The position numbers and the translations under genes were made by a program. Shown here piece after piece: positions 1 to 9,491 of a stretch of DNA of 33,051 nucleotides; positions within the stretch are counted from its first letter, which is position 1, and the number at the start of each line of letters is the position of its first letter. This DNA comes from Alistipes sp. (GTDB taxonomy: Bacteria; Bacteroidota; Bacteroidia; Bacteroidales; Rikenellaceae): NCBI GenBank assembly GCA_017560425.1, contig JAFZEX010000028.1, positions 67,736 through 100,786 of the forward strand, read 5' to 3'. The notes under the pieces are model-generated. The model ran no database searches and was not told the DNA's origin. It worked only from the letters and a program-made list of their open reading frames with translations.

Positions 1-2265
1 ATCATCGAGGTAGGCACGTAGCTTAGTGATTGATCGAGGCATATCGCCCTCGAAATATACAGCACGTGCTGCGACAAAGGTGAGCGAGTCACGTGTTGCA
101 ACACTCATATCGCTCTGCACACCGCAACGCTCGGCATAGGCAAAATATCCGTCGATATCGCCACTCGCCACATAGATCTCACGAATGCTACGCATAGCCT
201 CCAACGCTGCCGACGACTGTGGGTCGTAGGCAACAACCTTCTCGTATGACTTACGGGCATCCTCCTTGCAATCGAGATTAAAGTATGCAAGACCGATATC
301 GGATAGAGCACTTAGGTAGTAAGGCGATGTAGGGTCGTTAGCAACGAAATCTTCGAGGGTTTGAGCACCATCTTTAAAGCGCTCCAAGGCGATATAGGTG
401 CGACCAAGCTCATACCATGCATCATCTACATAGCTACCATCAGCATCCTTAACAATACCCTTTAGCTTATCGATCTTATCCTCGTGCTTCGACTCGACAC
501 CATCGATAAGCGCAAGCTGATAGCGAGCATAGTTACGCTCCGAGCCTGGAGAGTCGAGGGCAACCTTATATGCCTTGCGTGCAGCATTGAACTGACGCTG
601 CGAGAAACGAATATCACCCAAGCGGTTCTGAGCATCGTAGAGATATTGATCCTTCTGCTTATACTCACGCACAAAGGTATCGAACGCCACAGACGATAGC
701 TCCATCGCCTTAGCATCGTTAGGCTTGAAGTGAACATAGCCCAAACCATATTGAACCAAGAGATACTCCTTATCACTCTTTGGCGCAAGGCGCACATACG
801 ACTCATACCTCTCCTTAGCATCATCGTAGCGACCCTCGAGCAGAGCAATCTCACCCTGCCAATAGATTGCCAAGGCCTTATATTTGGCACTAATACCGAT
901 GCTCTCAGCCTCCTGAAGCAGAGCATTAGCCTCGGCATACTCGCCCTCCTGAATAGCATCTAACGCCCTGAACACCGCAACCTTCTGCAATGCCACACGT
1001 AGCTCACGGTCAGGGCTGGGGAGCGCCTTGATGGCACTATAAGCCGAGCCATAATCCTTAGAGTTGTAGTAAGCAGCAATAAGCAGCTTCTGCACCTCGT
1101 CACGATACAGCGACTTTGGATACTTATCGAGATACTTCTTAAGCGTATTTACCGACTCGTTGAACAGGTCGCTATCGAGCTCATAGGTCAATCGACCATA
1201 GTTAAGCAGCGCATTCTCGGCAATAGCATCGTCGAAGCCATCGACAGAAGCCATTGAAAATGCCTTGCGTGCCTCCTTATTATCGCCGCTATGCAAGTAA
1301 CACTCGGCAAGGTGATATGAGGCAATCTGCGTGAGCGAGTCTTCAGCACCACACACCGTACGTAGAGGCTTGATAGCATCGTTATAGCGTGCAAGACGAT
1401 ACAACGAGTAGCCCTTGATGTAGTTCTCCTGGCGGCTATACTTATCAGCTGGATACTCGTTGATATACTTTAGCGACATAGTATAGTCCTCCTTCACAAA
1501 ATATGACTCAGCCAAGATTCGCACAAGGTCGTCACGAACAGCTCGGGTAGACATAGTAAGAAGGCGCTCACCCTCAGAGATAACGTAGTCGTAGTTAGCC
1601 TCACGATACTCAATCTGCACAAGGTAGAAAGGTATCACGCTGCGATACGAGTCGTGATCTTTGAGCTGAGTAAAGCCGCTACGTGCCGTAACATAGTCGT
1701 GATGCAAGTAGCTGATATATGAGTTATAATACAAGGCATGACCATAATACTCACTCTTTTGTGGTATTAGATTGAAGTGGTTTGTTGCCGCATCATAGTC
1801 GCCCTCAACAAAGCGAATATAACCCAAACGAATATCGTAACGCTCCTTCTCACGGGGATTTAGACCCATATAATCAACCTTTAGAAGATGCTCCTTCGCC
1901 GCCTCAAGGTTGTTCTCCTCAGCATGGTAGCAAGCAAGCATAAAGCGCATGCGGTTAGCATGCTGGCTCTGAGGATAGCGCTTCATAAAGTCGAGCATAT
2001 ATTTCATCGCCTCCGACGAGCCAAGCTCCACCTGGCAACACACAAGCTGATAGTCTACCCACTCGAGCTCATAGCGGTCTTTGACAGGATTCAACTGCAC
2101 ACGATAGTCATTGAGCAAGTGCTTAGCATCGGCCCAACGCTTGCGCTCGATAAGCTCCTCGATATTCGCCTTTGGTCCACCACCATCAACCACAGGCATA
2201 GCCTCAGCCGTAGCAGCAAACATAGCAAGCGACAATAGTGCTATTGATATAACGTTCTTTCGCAT
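1..2265 (-). CDS. Exported TPR-repeat protein, 3' end outside window
   Basis: This reading frame runs open for 755 codons from an ATG at 2263-2265 to the window edge, so the C-terminus is missing. The N-terminus is a signal peptide (MRKNVISIALLSLAMFAATAEA, cleavage likely after AEA; the hydrophobic core is residues 5-18). The rest is built from helical repeats of about 34 residues with TPR-like spacing, for example residues resembling A..Y..AL at many points, with Tyr/Leu/Ala-rich helices and no enzyme motif. Large exported TPR proteins of this layout are common in Bacteroidales and are usually assumed to act as periplasmic scaffolds; the exact role here is unknown. It is transcribed divergently from the efflux operon and has a good promoter 23 bases upstream of the start. 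Confidence 0.85.
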   Translation of the reverse strand, partial: MRKNVISIALLSLAMFAATAEAMPVVDGGGPKANIEELIERKRWADAKHLLNDYRVQLNPVKDRYELEWVDYQLVCCQVELGSSEAMKYMLDFMKRYPQSQHANRMRFMLACYHAEENNLEAAKEHLLKVDYMGLNPREKERYDIRLGYIRFVEGDYDAATNHFNLIPQKSEYYGHALYYNSYISYLHHDYVTARSGFTQLKDHDSYRSVIPFYLVQIEYREANYDYVISEGERLLTMSTRAVRDDLVRILAESYFVKEDYTMSLKYINEYPADKYSRQENYIKGYSLYRLARYNDAIKPLRTVCGAEDSLTQIASYHLAECYLHSGDNKEARKAFSMASVDGFDDAIAENALLNYGRLTYELDSDLFNESVNTLKKYLDKYPKSLYRDEVQKLLIAAYYNSKDYGSAYSAIKALPSPDRELRVALQKVAVFRALDAIQEGEYAEANALLQEAESIGISAKYKALAIYWQGEIALLEGRYDDAKERYESYVRLAPKSDKEYLLVQYGLGYVHFKPNDAKAMELSSVAFDTFVREYKQKDQYLYDAQNRLGDIRFSQRQFNAARKAYKVALDSPGSERNYARYQLALIDGVESKHEDKIDKLKGIVKDADGSYVDDAWYELGRTYIALERFKDGAQTLEDFVANDPTSPYYLSALSDIGLAYFNLDCKEDARKSYEKVVAYDPQSSAALEAMRSIREIYVASGDIDGYFAYAERCGVQSDMSVATRDSLTFVAARAVYFEGDMPRSITKLRAYLDD

Positions 2266-2287
2266 AATTACATATATATAATATGGG

Positions 2288-2317
2288 CAAAGATAATAAA
2301 TTTTCCGATAAATCAAA
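2288..2317 (-). promoter_or_regulatory. Bacteroidetes-type promoter of the TPR gene
   Basis: Read on the minus strand, TTTG (2314-2317) is followed after 18 bases by TATCTTTG (2288-2295), matching the TTTG / TAnnTTTG consensus of Bacteroidetes primary sigma promoters. It lies 22 bases upstream of the ATG. Confidence 0.75.
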
Positions 2318-2397
2318 AGGAAAAAGGGAACGATTATTGCCTTTGACAACCGAAAATTTTAGGAGTAAATACATTTAACAACAAAATAGGTGGCAGA

Positions 2398-3423
2398 ATG
2401 CGAAGATTTATAATCGCAATGCTTGTTCTTAGCAGTTGCACCCACACACAAAAATCAGCCGTAGAGGAGGCACAAAGCGTAAAGTGTACAACGGTGAGAT
2501 ATGCAAATTTCGAGCAGCGAGATTTTGCGGCACTCACAACAGCCGACGACGCCGTGAACTTAGCATTTAAGATTTCGGGGCGAGTGGAAAACATACCCGT
2601 AGCCAAGGGCCAAAGAGTAAGACGTGGCGAGCTTCTTGCCGAGCTCGACAGGCGTGATGTAGAGCTTCAGATGAAAGCCGCTAAAGCCACTTATACTGAG
2701 GCACAACAACGACTCGAGCGAGGACGACGACTAATCGAGCACAATGCCATATCGAAGCAGGAGGTAGAGGCATTAGAGAGCAGTGCCGAGCAGGCAAAAT
2801 CGGCATACGACAATAGCGTGGATCTGCTCAAGGAGTGCCGCATTGTTGCACCCTTCGATGGCATCATCGAGCGCACGTATGTCGATGCGTATGAGCGTGT
2901 AAGTTCGGGGCAGACGATAGTTCGCCTCGTAAACCCCATAAGCACCACCGTTGGCTTCACAGCACCCGAAAATCTAATATCGGTTCTCGACAAGCCATCG
3001 ACACGTTTCGAGGTTAAGTTCGACGCTTTTCCCAACGTGAAATTTAGCGCCAAGATAAAGAGCTTTGCTCGCACATCGTCCGACGCATTGGGCTTTCCCG
3101 TGTCGCTACGCCTTGTAGATATAGACAACACAAAATACAACATATCGCCCGGCATGACCTGCATTGCCGAGATCATCATACCCGACAATAAGAGCCACAC
3201 TGCCATAGTACCACTAACGGCAATATACGCACCTATATCGGGTCAAGACTATGTGTGGATTGTAAACAAAGAGAGCCGTGTGGAGCTACGCAAGGTGAAG
3301 ATAGGCAAGCTCAACGGCAGCAACTCGGTAGAGATATTAGAGGGAGTCGATGAAGGCGAAATAATCGTATGCGCTGGCGCATATAAACTCCATGAAAATC
3401 AACTTGTTCGCATAATTAAATAG
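2398..3423 (+). CDS. RND efflux periplasmic adaptor lipoprotein (HlyD/AcrA family)
   Basis: This 341-residue protein is the membrane-fusion subunit that links the inner-membrane pump to the outer-membrane channel. A lipobox (LVLSSC, Cys14) suggests it is lipid-anchored, as AcrA is. The biotinyl/lipoyl-like half-domain is seen at about residues 58-85 (FKISGRVENIPVAKGQRVRRGELLAELD), followed by a helical hairpin (about 86-145, Glu/Ala-rich), the second lipoyl half (RIVAPFDGIIER), a beta-barrel domain and a membrane-proximal C-terminal domain. Length is typical for the short members of the family. The stop is followed after 2 bases by the pump gene, so it is the first gene of a three-gene efflux operon. 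I could not find a convincing TAnnTTTG promoter on this strand. The substrate cannot be read from sequence. Confidence 0.92.
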   Translation: MRRFIIAMLVLSSCTHTQKSAVEEAQSVKCTTVRYANFEQRDFAALTTADDAVNLAFKISGRVENIPVAKGQRVRRGELLAELDRRDVELQMKAAKATYTEAQQRLERGRRLIEHNAISKQEVEALESSAEQAKSAYDNSVDLLKECRIVAPFDGIIERTYVDAYERVSSGQTIVRLVNPISTTVGFTAPENLISVLDKPSTRFEVKFDAFPNVKFSAKIKSFARTSSDALGFPVSLRLVDIDNTKYNISPGMTCIAEIIIPDNKSHTAIVPLTAIYAPISGQDYVWIVNKESRVELRKVKIGKLNGSNSVEILEGVDEGEIIVCAGAYKLHENQLVRIIK

Positions 3424-3425
3424 CA

Positions 3426-6400
3426 ATGTTCAACATTACAAAATACGCCATAAGCAACCGAGCCATCGTGCGCCTTGCAATAGCCATAATTGTCATCGGT
3501 GGCATATACTCGTTCGTGGTTTTGGGCAAGCGTGAGGACTCCACGTTTACCATCAAGAGCGCCGTGGTGACATGCACCTACCCAGGAGCCACGCCCGAGG
3601 TTGTCGAGAGGCTTGTGGCCACGCCATTGGAGCGAGAGTTGCGCACGCTACAATCTATCGACGAGATTGTTTCCGAGTCGCACTTTGGCTATGCCCGACT
3701 GATAGTTAAGCTCGAGCCTAAGACCAAGCCATCGAGGGTGCCACAGATATGGAACGAGCTACGTGCAAAAATCGACAACATAAAGCCGAGGCTACCACGT
3801 GATATTGGCACGATAAACATTGCCGACGACTTTGGCGATGTATACGGACTATATTATGCCCTCACCTCGGAGGGAGGCTTCACGTGGGACGAGCTACGCA
3901 ACAATGCAATAGAGATACAGAACGAACTCTACCGCATCGAGGGCATCGACAAGGTGATGCTCAGCGGCGAGCAGGAGGCAGAGATAGTTGTAAACATATC
4001 GCCCGCCACATTGGCAGCATTCGATATACGTCCAAGCGACATAAAGAGCGCCATAAGCAGCACGAGCGCAACCATAGCATTGGGCGAGCATAGAGCCGAT
4101 GAACTTACGATAGAGCTAAGCGAGGGCACACCCTATCTCTCGATAGATGATATTCGCAATCAGCTACTTACAGCAAAAGATGGCAAGCAATACCGTTTAG
4201 GCGACATTACCACCGTAGAGCGTCGCTACCACAAGCCCGAGCGCTATATCGTGCGCCACAACCTTAACGAGGCAATAGCCATTGCCATAGCCACCGACCC
4301 CGAGGAGGACGTAGTGGCAGTGGGCAACATTGTGCAGGAGCGACTTCGGGAGTTAGAACAAAGGCTACCCGCAGGAATGCAGATTGCCACGATATATCCC
4401 GAAAACATTATTGCACGTGAGGCAACCAACGACTTCTTGATAAATCTCGCCGAATCGTTAGCCATAGTCATACTCCTGATAATCATCACCATGGGTTGGC
4501 GCTCGGGGGTTATTGTAGGCAGCTCGCTCATGCTAAGCATTGGCGCTACTCTACTCGTTATGCTCGCCCTTGGCGAGAGCCTCAATCGCACATCGTTAGC
4601 AGGATTTATAATCGCCATGGGCATGCTTGTGGATAATGCGATTGTGGTCGTGGATAATAGCTCGCAGCTGCTAAATCGTGGCGTGGCAATACGCACTGCC
4701 GTTGTTAGGGGAGCCACTGCTCCGAGCATGGGTCTGCTATGCGCAACGCTCATTGCCATAATCTCATTTTTGCCACTACAACTATCGCCATCGTCCGTTG
4801 CCGAGATTATAAAACCGCTATTTAGCGTAATAGCCATATCGCTAATTATGAGCTGGATATTGGCCCTCACGCAGGTACCCGAGATGTCGATTTCGACGCT
4901 AAAACCTCAGCACGACAAAGATGACGATTTCGAACGTTCGATGTGGTTTCGACCCATTATCGAGATGTTTGTGCGCCACCGTTGGATAGTGCTCACAATA
5001 ACAGTTTTGCTCTTTGCACTCTCGCTAATTACCATAGGCAAGATGCCTCAAGATTTCTTTCCTAAGCTCGCAAAGCCGATGTTTCGTGCCGACGTAATCT
5101 TGGCTGAGGGCTACGATATTTCGGCAACAGAGCAACGCCTCGAGAGCATGACCGAGTGGCTTATGGCACAACCCGAAGTGAAGCAGGTATCGACAACAGC
5201 AGGGGGCACACCACCCCGCTACTACCTGGCAAGCAGCAGCTACGCCACGAAACCAAACTACGGCAACATACTCATTGAGCTACATGATGTTAGCGAGGTC
5301 AAAAAGTTACAAACGAGATTTGACAAATGGGTAGCCGAAAGCCTTCCCGATGTGTGGCTGCGCTCGTCGCAATTCAAACTATCACCCGTGCCTGATGCCA
5401 CCATTGAGTTTGGCTTCGTGGGCGAAAACATCGACACACTAAGCGCACTTACCGAGCGAGCTATGGCAATAATGCGCAACCACCCAAGCGCCACAAATAT
5501 TCGCAATAGCTGGGGCAATAGAGTGCCAATATACTCGCCCCGCTACTCGCAACTAAAGGGTCAGCGTCTGGGCGTTGATAGGCTCGCCATGGCAGAGGGT
5601 GTGGAGCTCGCAACGGAGGGTGTTGTGGTGGGCAACATGCGTGAGGGCGACAAGGAGCTAAACATCGTGCTTAGCACCGACCTTATGGAGCAAGGGTCGC
5701 TCGATGCACTCAGCACAATGCCCATATTTTCGGCTAAGGGCAGAGCATATAGCATGGAGCAGGCAGCATCGGGATTTAGCTTCGACTTCGGACTACCAAT
5801 AATTCGTCGCATCGACTCACGCCGAGTGATGAAGGCGCAGTGCGACCCCAAAGAGGGAGCTAACACTATAGCACTATTTAACGAACTTAACAAGCAGATA
5901 ACAAACAACATAGCTCTACCAGACGGCTACCGCATGGAGATATATGGCGAGCAGGAGAGTCGCAACGAGTCGAACAAGGCGCTTGCCTCACGACTGCCGC
6001 TAACACTGATACTCATCGTGGTGCTACTCGTGATACTCTTCGGCAACTATCGTGACATGATGATAATCGTTGCGACCATTCCGCTAATATTTATCGGTGT
6101 GGTTGTGGGCTTGGTCATCAGCGACAAGATGTTCGACTTCTTCTCGTTGCTCGGCTTGCTCGGTCTTGTGGGAATGCACGTGAAGAGTGGCGTGATACTC
6201 CTTATGCGCATAAACGAGCTACGTGGCACGGGGCTATCTACACAGAGTGCAGCAACAAAGGCAGCAACCGACCGACTAACGCCCGTAATCACAGCATCGG
6301 GAACAACCGTGCTCGCACTTATACCTCTTTTGTTTGACCCCATGTTTGGCTCGATGGCGGCAACAATCATGGGAGGACTAATAGTGGCGACACTCCTCGT

Positions 6401-6443
6401 TGTTGTAATACTGCCGGTGACATATACCATATTATATAAATAA
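3426..6443 (+). CDS. RND efflux permease (AcrB/HAE-like inner-membrane pump)
   Basis: A 1005-residue resistance-nodulation-division transporter that drives export with the proton gradient. The N-terminal TM1 (about residues 15-33) is followed by the porter domain (TCTYPGATPEVVERLV), TM2-TM6 (about 335-480), a loop helix, TM7 after residue 515, a second porter half and TM8-TM12 at 860-1003. The TM4 proton-relay motif reads GMLVDNAIVVVDN, with Asp403-Asn404 where AcrB has Asp-Asp; a single Asp followed by Asn occurs in many RND proteins outside the AcrB group. The conserved KREDSTFTIKSA segment (35-46) is typical of Bacteroidetes RND pumps without an assigned drug. It sits between its adaptor and outer-membrane factor with 2- and 5-base gaps. 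No regulator is encoded next to it. Confidence 0.95.
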   Translation: MFNITKYAISNRAIVRLAIAIIVIGGIYSFVVLGKREDSTFTIKSAVVTCTYPGATPEVVERLVATPLERELRTLQSIDEIVSESHFGYARLIVKLEPKTKPSRVPQIWNELRAKIDNIKPRLPRDIGTINIADDFGDVYGLYYALTSEGGFTWDELRNNAIEIQNELYRIEGIDKVMLSGEQEAEIVVNISPATLAAFDIRPSDIKSAISSTSATIALGEHRADELTIELSEGTPYLSIDDIRNQLLTAKDGKQYRLGDITTVERRYHKPERYIVRHNLNEAIAIAIATDPEEDVVAVGNIVQERLRELEQRLPAGMQIATIYPENIIAREATNDFLINLAESLAIVILLIIITMGWRSGVIVGSSLMLSIGATLLVMLALGESLNRTSLAGFIIAMGMLVDNAIVVVDNSSQLLNRGVAIRTAVVRGATAPSMGLLCATLIAIISFLPLQLSPSSVAEIIKPLFSVIAISLIMSWILALTQVPEMSISTLKPQHDKDDDFERSMWFRPIIEMFVRHRWIVLTITVLLFALSLITIGKMPQDFFPKLAKPMFRADVILAEGYDISATEQRLESMTEWLMAQPEVKQVSTTAGGTPPRYYLASSSYATKPNYGNILIELHDVSEVKKLQTRFDKWVAESLPDVWLRSSQFKLSPVPDATIEFGFVGENIDTLSALTERAMAIMRNHPSATNIRNSWGNRVPIYSPRYSQLKGQRLGVDRLAMAEGVELATEGVVVGNMREGDKELNIVLSTDLMEQGSLDALSTMPIFSAKGRAYSMEQAASGFSFDFGLPIIRRIDSRRVMKAQCDPKEGANTIALFNELNKQITNNIALPDGYRMEIYGEQESRNESNKALASRLPLTLILIVVLLVILFGNYRDMMIIVATIPLIFIGVVVGLVISDKMFDFFSLLGLLGLVGMHVKSGVILLMRINELRGTGLSTQSAATKAATDRLTPVITASGTTVLALIPLLFDPMFGSMAATIMGGLIVATLLVVVILPVTYTILYK

Positions 6444-6448
6444 GAGAT

Positions 6449-7726
6449 ATGCGCAAGATTATACTTATTATATTCGCCTCGCTAATTCACTCAGCTACTG
6501 GGGCGCAGATAACCCTTAGCGACTACTGCAACATGGTCATCGAGTACAGCATCCCATTGCAGCAAGCCGAGCTAAACACGGAGCGCACGGAGGCTGAGTG
6601 GCAACGAGCAAAAAGGGGGCAGCTGCCTCAACTGAGCATGGGCAGCCAAGCAACGCTCGACTTTGCACGCCACATCGAGGGTCGCAGATGGGGCTGGACA
6701 ACAAATGCCGATATTAGGCAAAACATATATAGCGGAGGTAAAATCTCGGCAACAACACAGCGCACGGAACTTGGACACGAGATAAGCTTACTTGAACAAC
6801 AAGTGCTTATCCGCCAAGTGATACTTAGTGCCGAGAGCGCCTATTGGCGGCTGTCGCACGCCGAGGAGTATCGCAAAACGATGAGCGAGTATGTGGCAAT
6901 TATCGAGTCGCTACGTGGGGTTATCGCCTATCGCTACGAGGAGGGCTACTCGGCAAAGGGCGACCTACTGCAGATTGAGTCACGCCTAAGCGACGCACAC
7001 TATCAACTATCGGCTGCCGAGGAGGCATACGAGATTGCGTTACACAACTTTAATTCATTATGCAACAATAAGATAACGCAAGCCATATCTCTTAGCGAGT
7101 CGATATTAGACTCTACACCAAAGCCCGAGCGAGTAGATGCCGACACGCTTGTGTGGTCACACCCCGACTACCGCATCGCAGAGCTAAATGCCGAACGTGC
7201 GCATGCCGATGTGAAGCTGGCACGAGCGCCCTTTCTGCCACAAATCGACATTAGCATATATGGCTCGCTACAACCCGAGCTAGCACACACCGCCAAGAGC
7301 AAACCACAATTAGGCGGTGGCGCAGTATTCAATTTTTCTACGCCGATATACCACTTTGGCGAGCGCCGTGAGGCGGTGGATGCAGCAAAGAGCACACAGC
7401 TAAGCAGCGAACTTGAGGTTGAGAATGTGGCAGATAACCTGCGCCTCGTAGAACATGACGGTTGGACAAACATCGAGCGCACGTGGCAACGTGTTGTGGC
7501 GGCACAAGAGAGCATGACGATTGCCGAGGAGAACCTCGAGATAAGCACCTTCGCCTACAACGAGGGGCAGACAACAATCCTCGATGTGCTACAAGCGCAG
7601 ATAAGCTGGTTGCAGACCTATCGCAACATGCTCGCAGCACACTACGACTACCAAATGGCAGTCGCCGAGTATAGATATATCGTTGGGGATAATTTTATGG
7701 AGTCGAGCGACAATCTCGCTAATTAG
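6449..7726 (+). CDS. TolC-family outer-membrane efflux protein
   Basis: This 425-residue protein is the outer-membrane channel of the efflux system. It starts with a signal peptide (RKIILIIFASLIHSATGAQ, cleavage near residue 19) and shows the internal duplication of the OEP family: two long helical hairpins (about 20-200 and 230-410), with periodic Ala/Glu/Leu positions and the recurrent Q/N-I-Y-S-G-G-K type turn (QNIYSGGKIS and FSTPIYHFGERREAV) at the beta-barrel segments. The second hairpin ends with YNEGQTTILDVLQAQ, the common OEP motif. It is the last gene of the efflux operon; its stop codon overlaps the stop of the convergent gene on the other strand. Confidence 0.94.
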   Translation: MRKIILIIFASLIHSATGAQITLSDYCNMVIEYSIPLQQAELNTERTEAEWQRAKRGQLPQLSMGSQATLDFARHIEGRRWGWTTNADIRQNIYSGGKISATTQRTELGHEISLLEQQVLIRQVILSAESAYWRLSHAEEYRKTMSEYVAIIESLRGVIAYRYEEGYSAKGDLLQIESRLSDAHYQLSAAEEAYEIALHNFNSLCNNKITQAISLSESILDSTPKPERVDADTLVWSHPDYRIAELNAERAHADVKLARAPFLPQIDISIYGSLQPELAHTAKSKPQLGGGAVFNFSTPIYHFGERREAVDAAKSTQLSSELEVENVADNLRLVEHDGWTNIERTWQRVVAAQESMTIAEENLEISTFAYNEGQTTILDVLQAQISWLQTYRNMLAAHYDYQMAVAEYRYIVGDNFMESSDNLAN

Positions 7727-8778
7727 TCGATATCACGAATGTTGCACTTATCAGTAACAACGCCATTATCCAAGACCATAACGCCCACCTTTGAGCGGTT
7801 GATGGTGCGCAAGGTCATGGCATCAACCATGTAGCACTCTATGCCGAGGCGCTCAGTAAGCGTTTGAGTATCAAGCGACGTGGCAACAACACAGCCATCA
7901 TATTTTCCAGAGTCAAGCAAGCGCTTTACCGCATCAAAGTTTCGCTCTAAAGCCTTAGCGTCGTAGATGGTTATCCACGCCACACGACCTGGACGATTGA
8001 GCAGTTCGAGCGTAATGTCATCGCCCGCAAGATTGGTTACCATAAGCTCGGCAAGAGGATAGCTCTCCTCAGACACAACCACGCTTCGAGAGTCGACATA
8101 TTCGAGATTAGAATCCGACCAGCAGTCGATATTTGAGGCAGCGAACTCAACCTGCTCCGATGTAGTTTTATCTCTAAAAACCAAGATGTTAGCAGTCGAA
8201 CCCTCGAGCTCAGCACGCTGCATTGCAACCTCCTCACGAAGATTGGTATCACGATCATATGGCATAAAGTCGATAATAGGCTGATAGCGCAATGCATAGA
8301 GGCACACGCCAAGCGAGATAATGACACCTATAACCGTTTGCAGATAGTCGAACCTGCCACGTCGAGCACCAACAATCATAAGTGCCGACAAGGGCAATAA
8401 CACTATATTTTTAAGGAGTGTCTGCACAGGCGTAAGGCGCACAGCATCGCCAAAGCAGCCACAATCGCCAATAGGGAGAATAGTTGCATTAAGGAGCGTC
8501 ACAATCGTAAAGAGCGACATTATCGCCAACGTGGCAATGGCCGTGATGCGATGTGGCCTACCATCAAGAAGAAGCCCACCGAGCGTAAACTCCGCAACCG
8601 ACAACACTACAGCAAGGGGCAGAGCAAGGGGCAGCAAAACATCGAGCGAGAATGTTGCCAAATACTTCTCGACAAATACCGCCGTGCCGACAGGATCGAC
8701 ACACTTGACGATACCCGAGAAGCTAAAAACGCCTCCCAACGTCCAGCGACAAACATCTATAATTCGCTCTTTGTTCAC
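7723..8778 (-). CDS. DoxX/MauE-like membrane protein with soluble C-terminal domain
   Basis: A 351-residue protein with about five membrane segments (near 10-30, 48-70, 78-98, 118-138 and 147-165) and a soluble C-terminal domain of about 185 residues. The loop after TM3 holds the motif GDCGCFGDA (Cys106, Cys108), found in the MauE/DoxX-type family that is linked to thiol chemistry and redox partner maturation. The C-terminal part alternates strands and helices in a way that resembles a thioredoxin fold without a CxxC motif; this is an inference from the pattern. It is the last gene of the suf-tmk unit, 7 bases after tmk, and its stop overlaps that of the TolC-like gene by 3 bases. A function in sulfur or redox metabolism fits the context but is not shown. 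Confidence 0.8.
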   Translation of the reverse strand: MNKERIIDVCRWTLGGVFSFSGIVKCVDPVGTAVFVEKYLATFSLDVLLPLALPLAVVLSVAEFTLGGLLLDGRPHRITAIATLAIMSLFTIVTLLNATILPIGDCGCFGDAVRLTPVQTLLKNIVLLPLSALMIVGARRGRFDYLQTVIGVIISLGVCLYALRYQPIIDFMPYDRDTNLREEVAMQRAELEGSTANILVFRDKTTSEQVEFAASNIDCWSDSNLEYVDSRSVVVSEESYPLAELMVTNLAGDDITLELLNRPGRVAWITIYDAKALERNFDAVKRLLDSGKYDGCVVATSLDTQTLTERLGIECYMVDAMTLRTINRSKVGVMVLDNGVVTDKCNIRDID

Positions 8779-8785
8779 TTTAAGG

Positions 8786-9466
8786 TTACTTTAGTATGGG
8801 ATTTAGATGCTCCATGATGCGCTCAAAAATCTGCTCGGGCGTTGCCATAGATCCATCATCTGCCGAGCAGTTTACAACCTTTAGGTCGTTGCCCACGGCT
8901 GCCGACTCGAGGTATACCTCACGCACACGACGCTGCAAGTCGAGCGACGCCTCGTGGATATCCTTACCACCCTGCAAGTAGCTTCTGTCATCACCCTCAC
9001 GCTGCTCCGAAAGCTTGCGCTCGGTGAACGAGAATGGAACATCTAAGAATAGTGAGAGGTCGGGGCGAGGAATCTTAAACTCCTCGAACTCGGTACGTAA
9101 AATCCACTCACGCAAAGTCTGGCGCTCGGCACCATCAGCAATCTTGGCACACTGATAGCCGATATTCGAATAAACATATCTATCGACAATAACCACCTTA
9201 CCCTCGTCCAACCAACGACGGATAGTAGCTGCACAATCGGCTCTATCGCCCGCATAGAGCAGAGCTACAAGATAGGGATTTACCTGCTCGACAGAGCCGA
9301 GGTCGCCACGCAAGAAGCGAGCAATAAGGTCGCCATAGACAGGGGCATCGAAACGTGGAAAGTGCAGATACTCCGACTCCACGCCACGCTCCAAGAACAT
9401 AGCCTTAAGCTTGGCAATCTGCGTCGATTTGCCAGCACCATCTAAACCCTCTAATACGATAAACAT
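8786..9466 (-). CDS. tmk: Thymidylate kinase (dTMP kinase)
   Basis: A 226-residue P-loop kinase that phosphorylates dTMP to dTDP for DNA synthesis in the cytosol. The P-loop is GLDGAGKST (residues 7-15), the DR(Y/F) motif that binds the monophosphate is VDRYVYSN (Asp95-Arg96-Tyr97), and the lid region is SEQREGDDRSYLQGG (about 153-167). The length is slightly above the common bacterial size because of a longer lid/C-terminus (GGKDIHE, then SADDGSMATPEQ). It follows sufS after 25 bases and precedes the DoxX-like gene by 7 bases, so it is probably expressed with the SUF operon. The start at FIVLEGLDG is the only sensible one. Confidence 0.95.
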   Translation of the reverse strand: MFIVLEGLDGAGKSTQIAKLKAMFLERGVESEYLHFPRFDAPVYGDLIARFLRGDLGSVEQVNPYLVALLYAGDRADCAATIRRWLDEGKVVIVDRYVYSNIGYQCAKIADGAERQTLREWILRTEFEEFKIPRPDLSLFLDVPFSFTERKLSEQREGDDRSYLQGGKDIHEASLDLQRRVREVYLESAAVGNDLKVVNCSADDGSMATPEQIFERIMEHLNPILK

Positions 9467-9491
9467 GCTAATATATTTTCTTGTTACTAAA

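Noticed and set aside
462-2238. Frames on both strands inside the TPR gene
   Set aside because: The correct minus-strand frame is open through the whole region with signal peptide and promoter; the others are Arg-rich or Ile/Leu-rich by-products of codon bias.
2342-2377. Possible promoter for the efflux operon
   Set aside because: TTTG at 2342 and TACATTTA at 2370 are 24 bases apart and the second box is imperfect; too weak to annotate.
3884-6430. Several long frames inside or antisense to the RND pump gene
   Set aside because: They are shadows of a clear 1005-residue transporter gene and have no recognisable domains.
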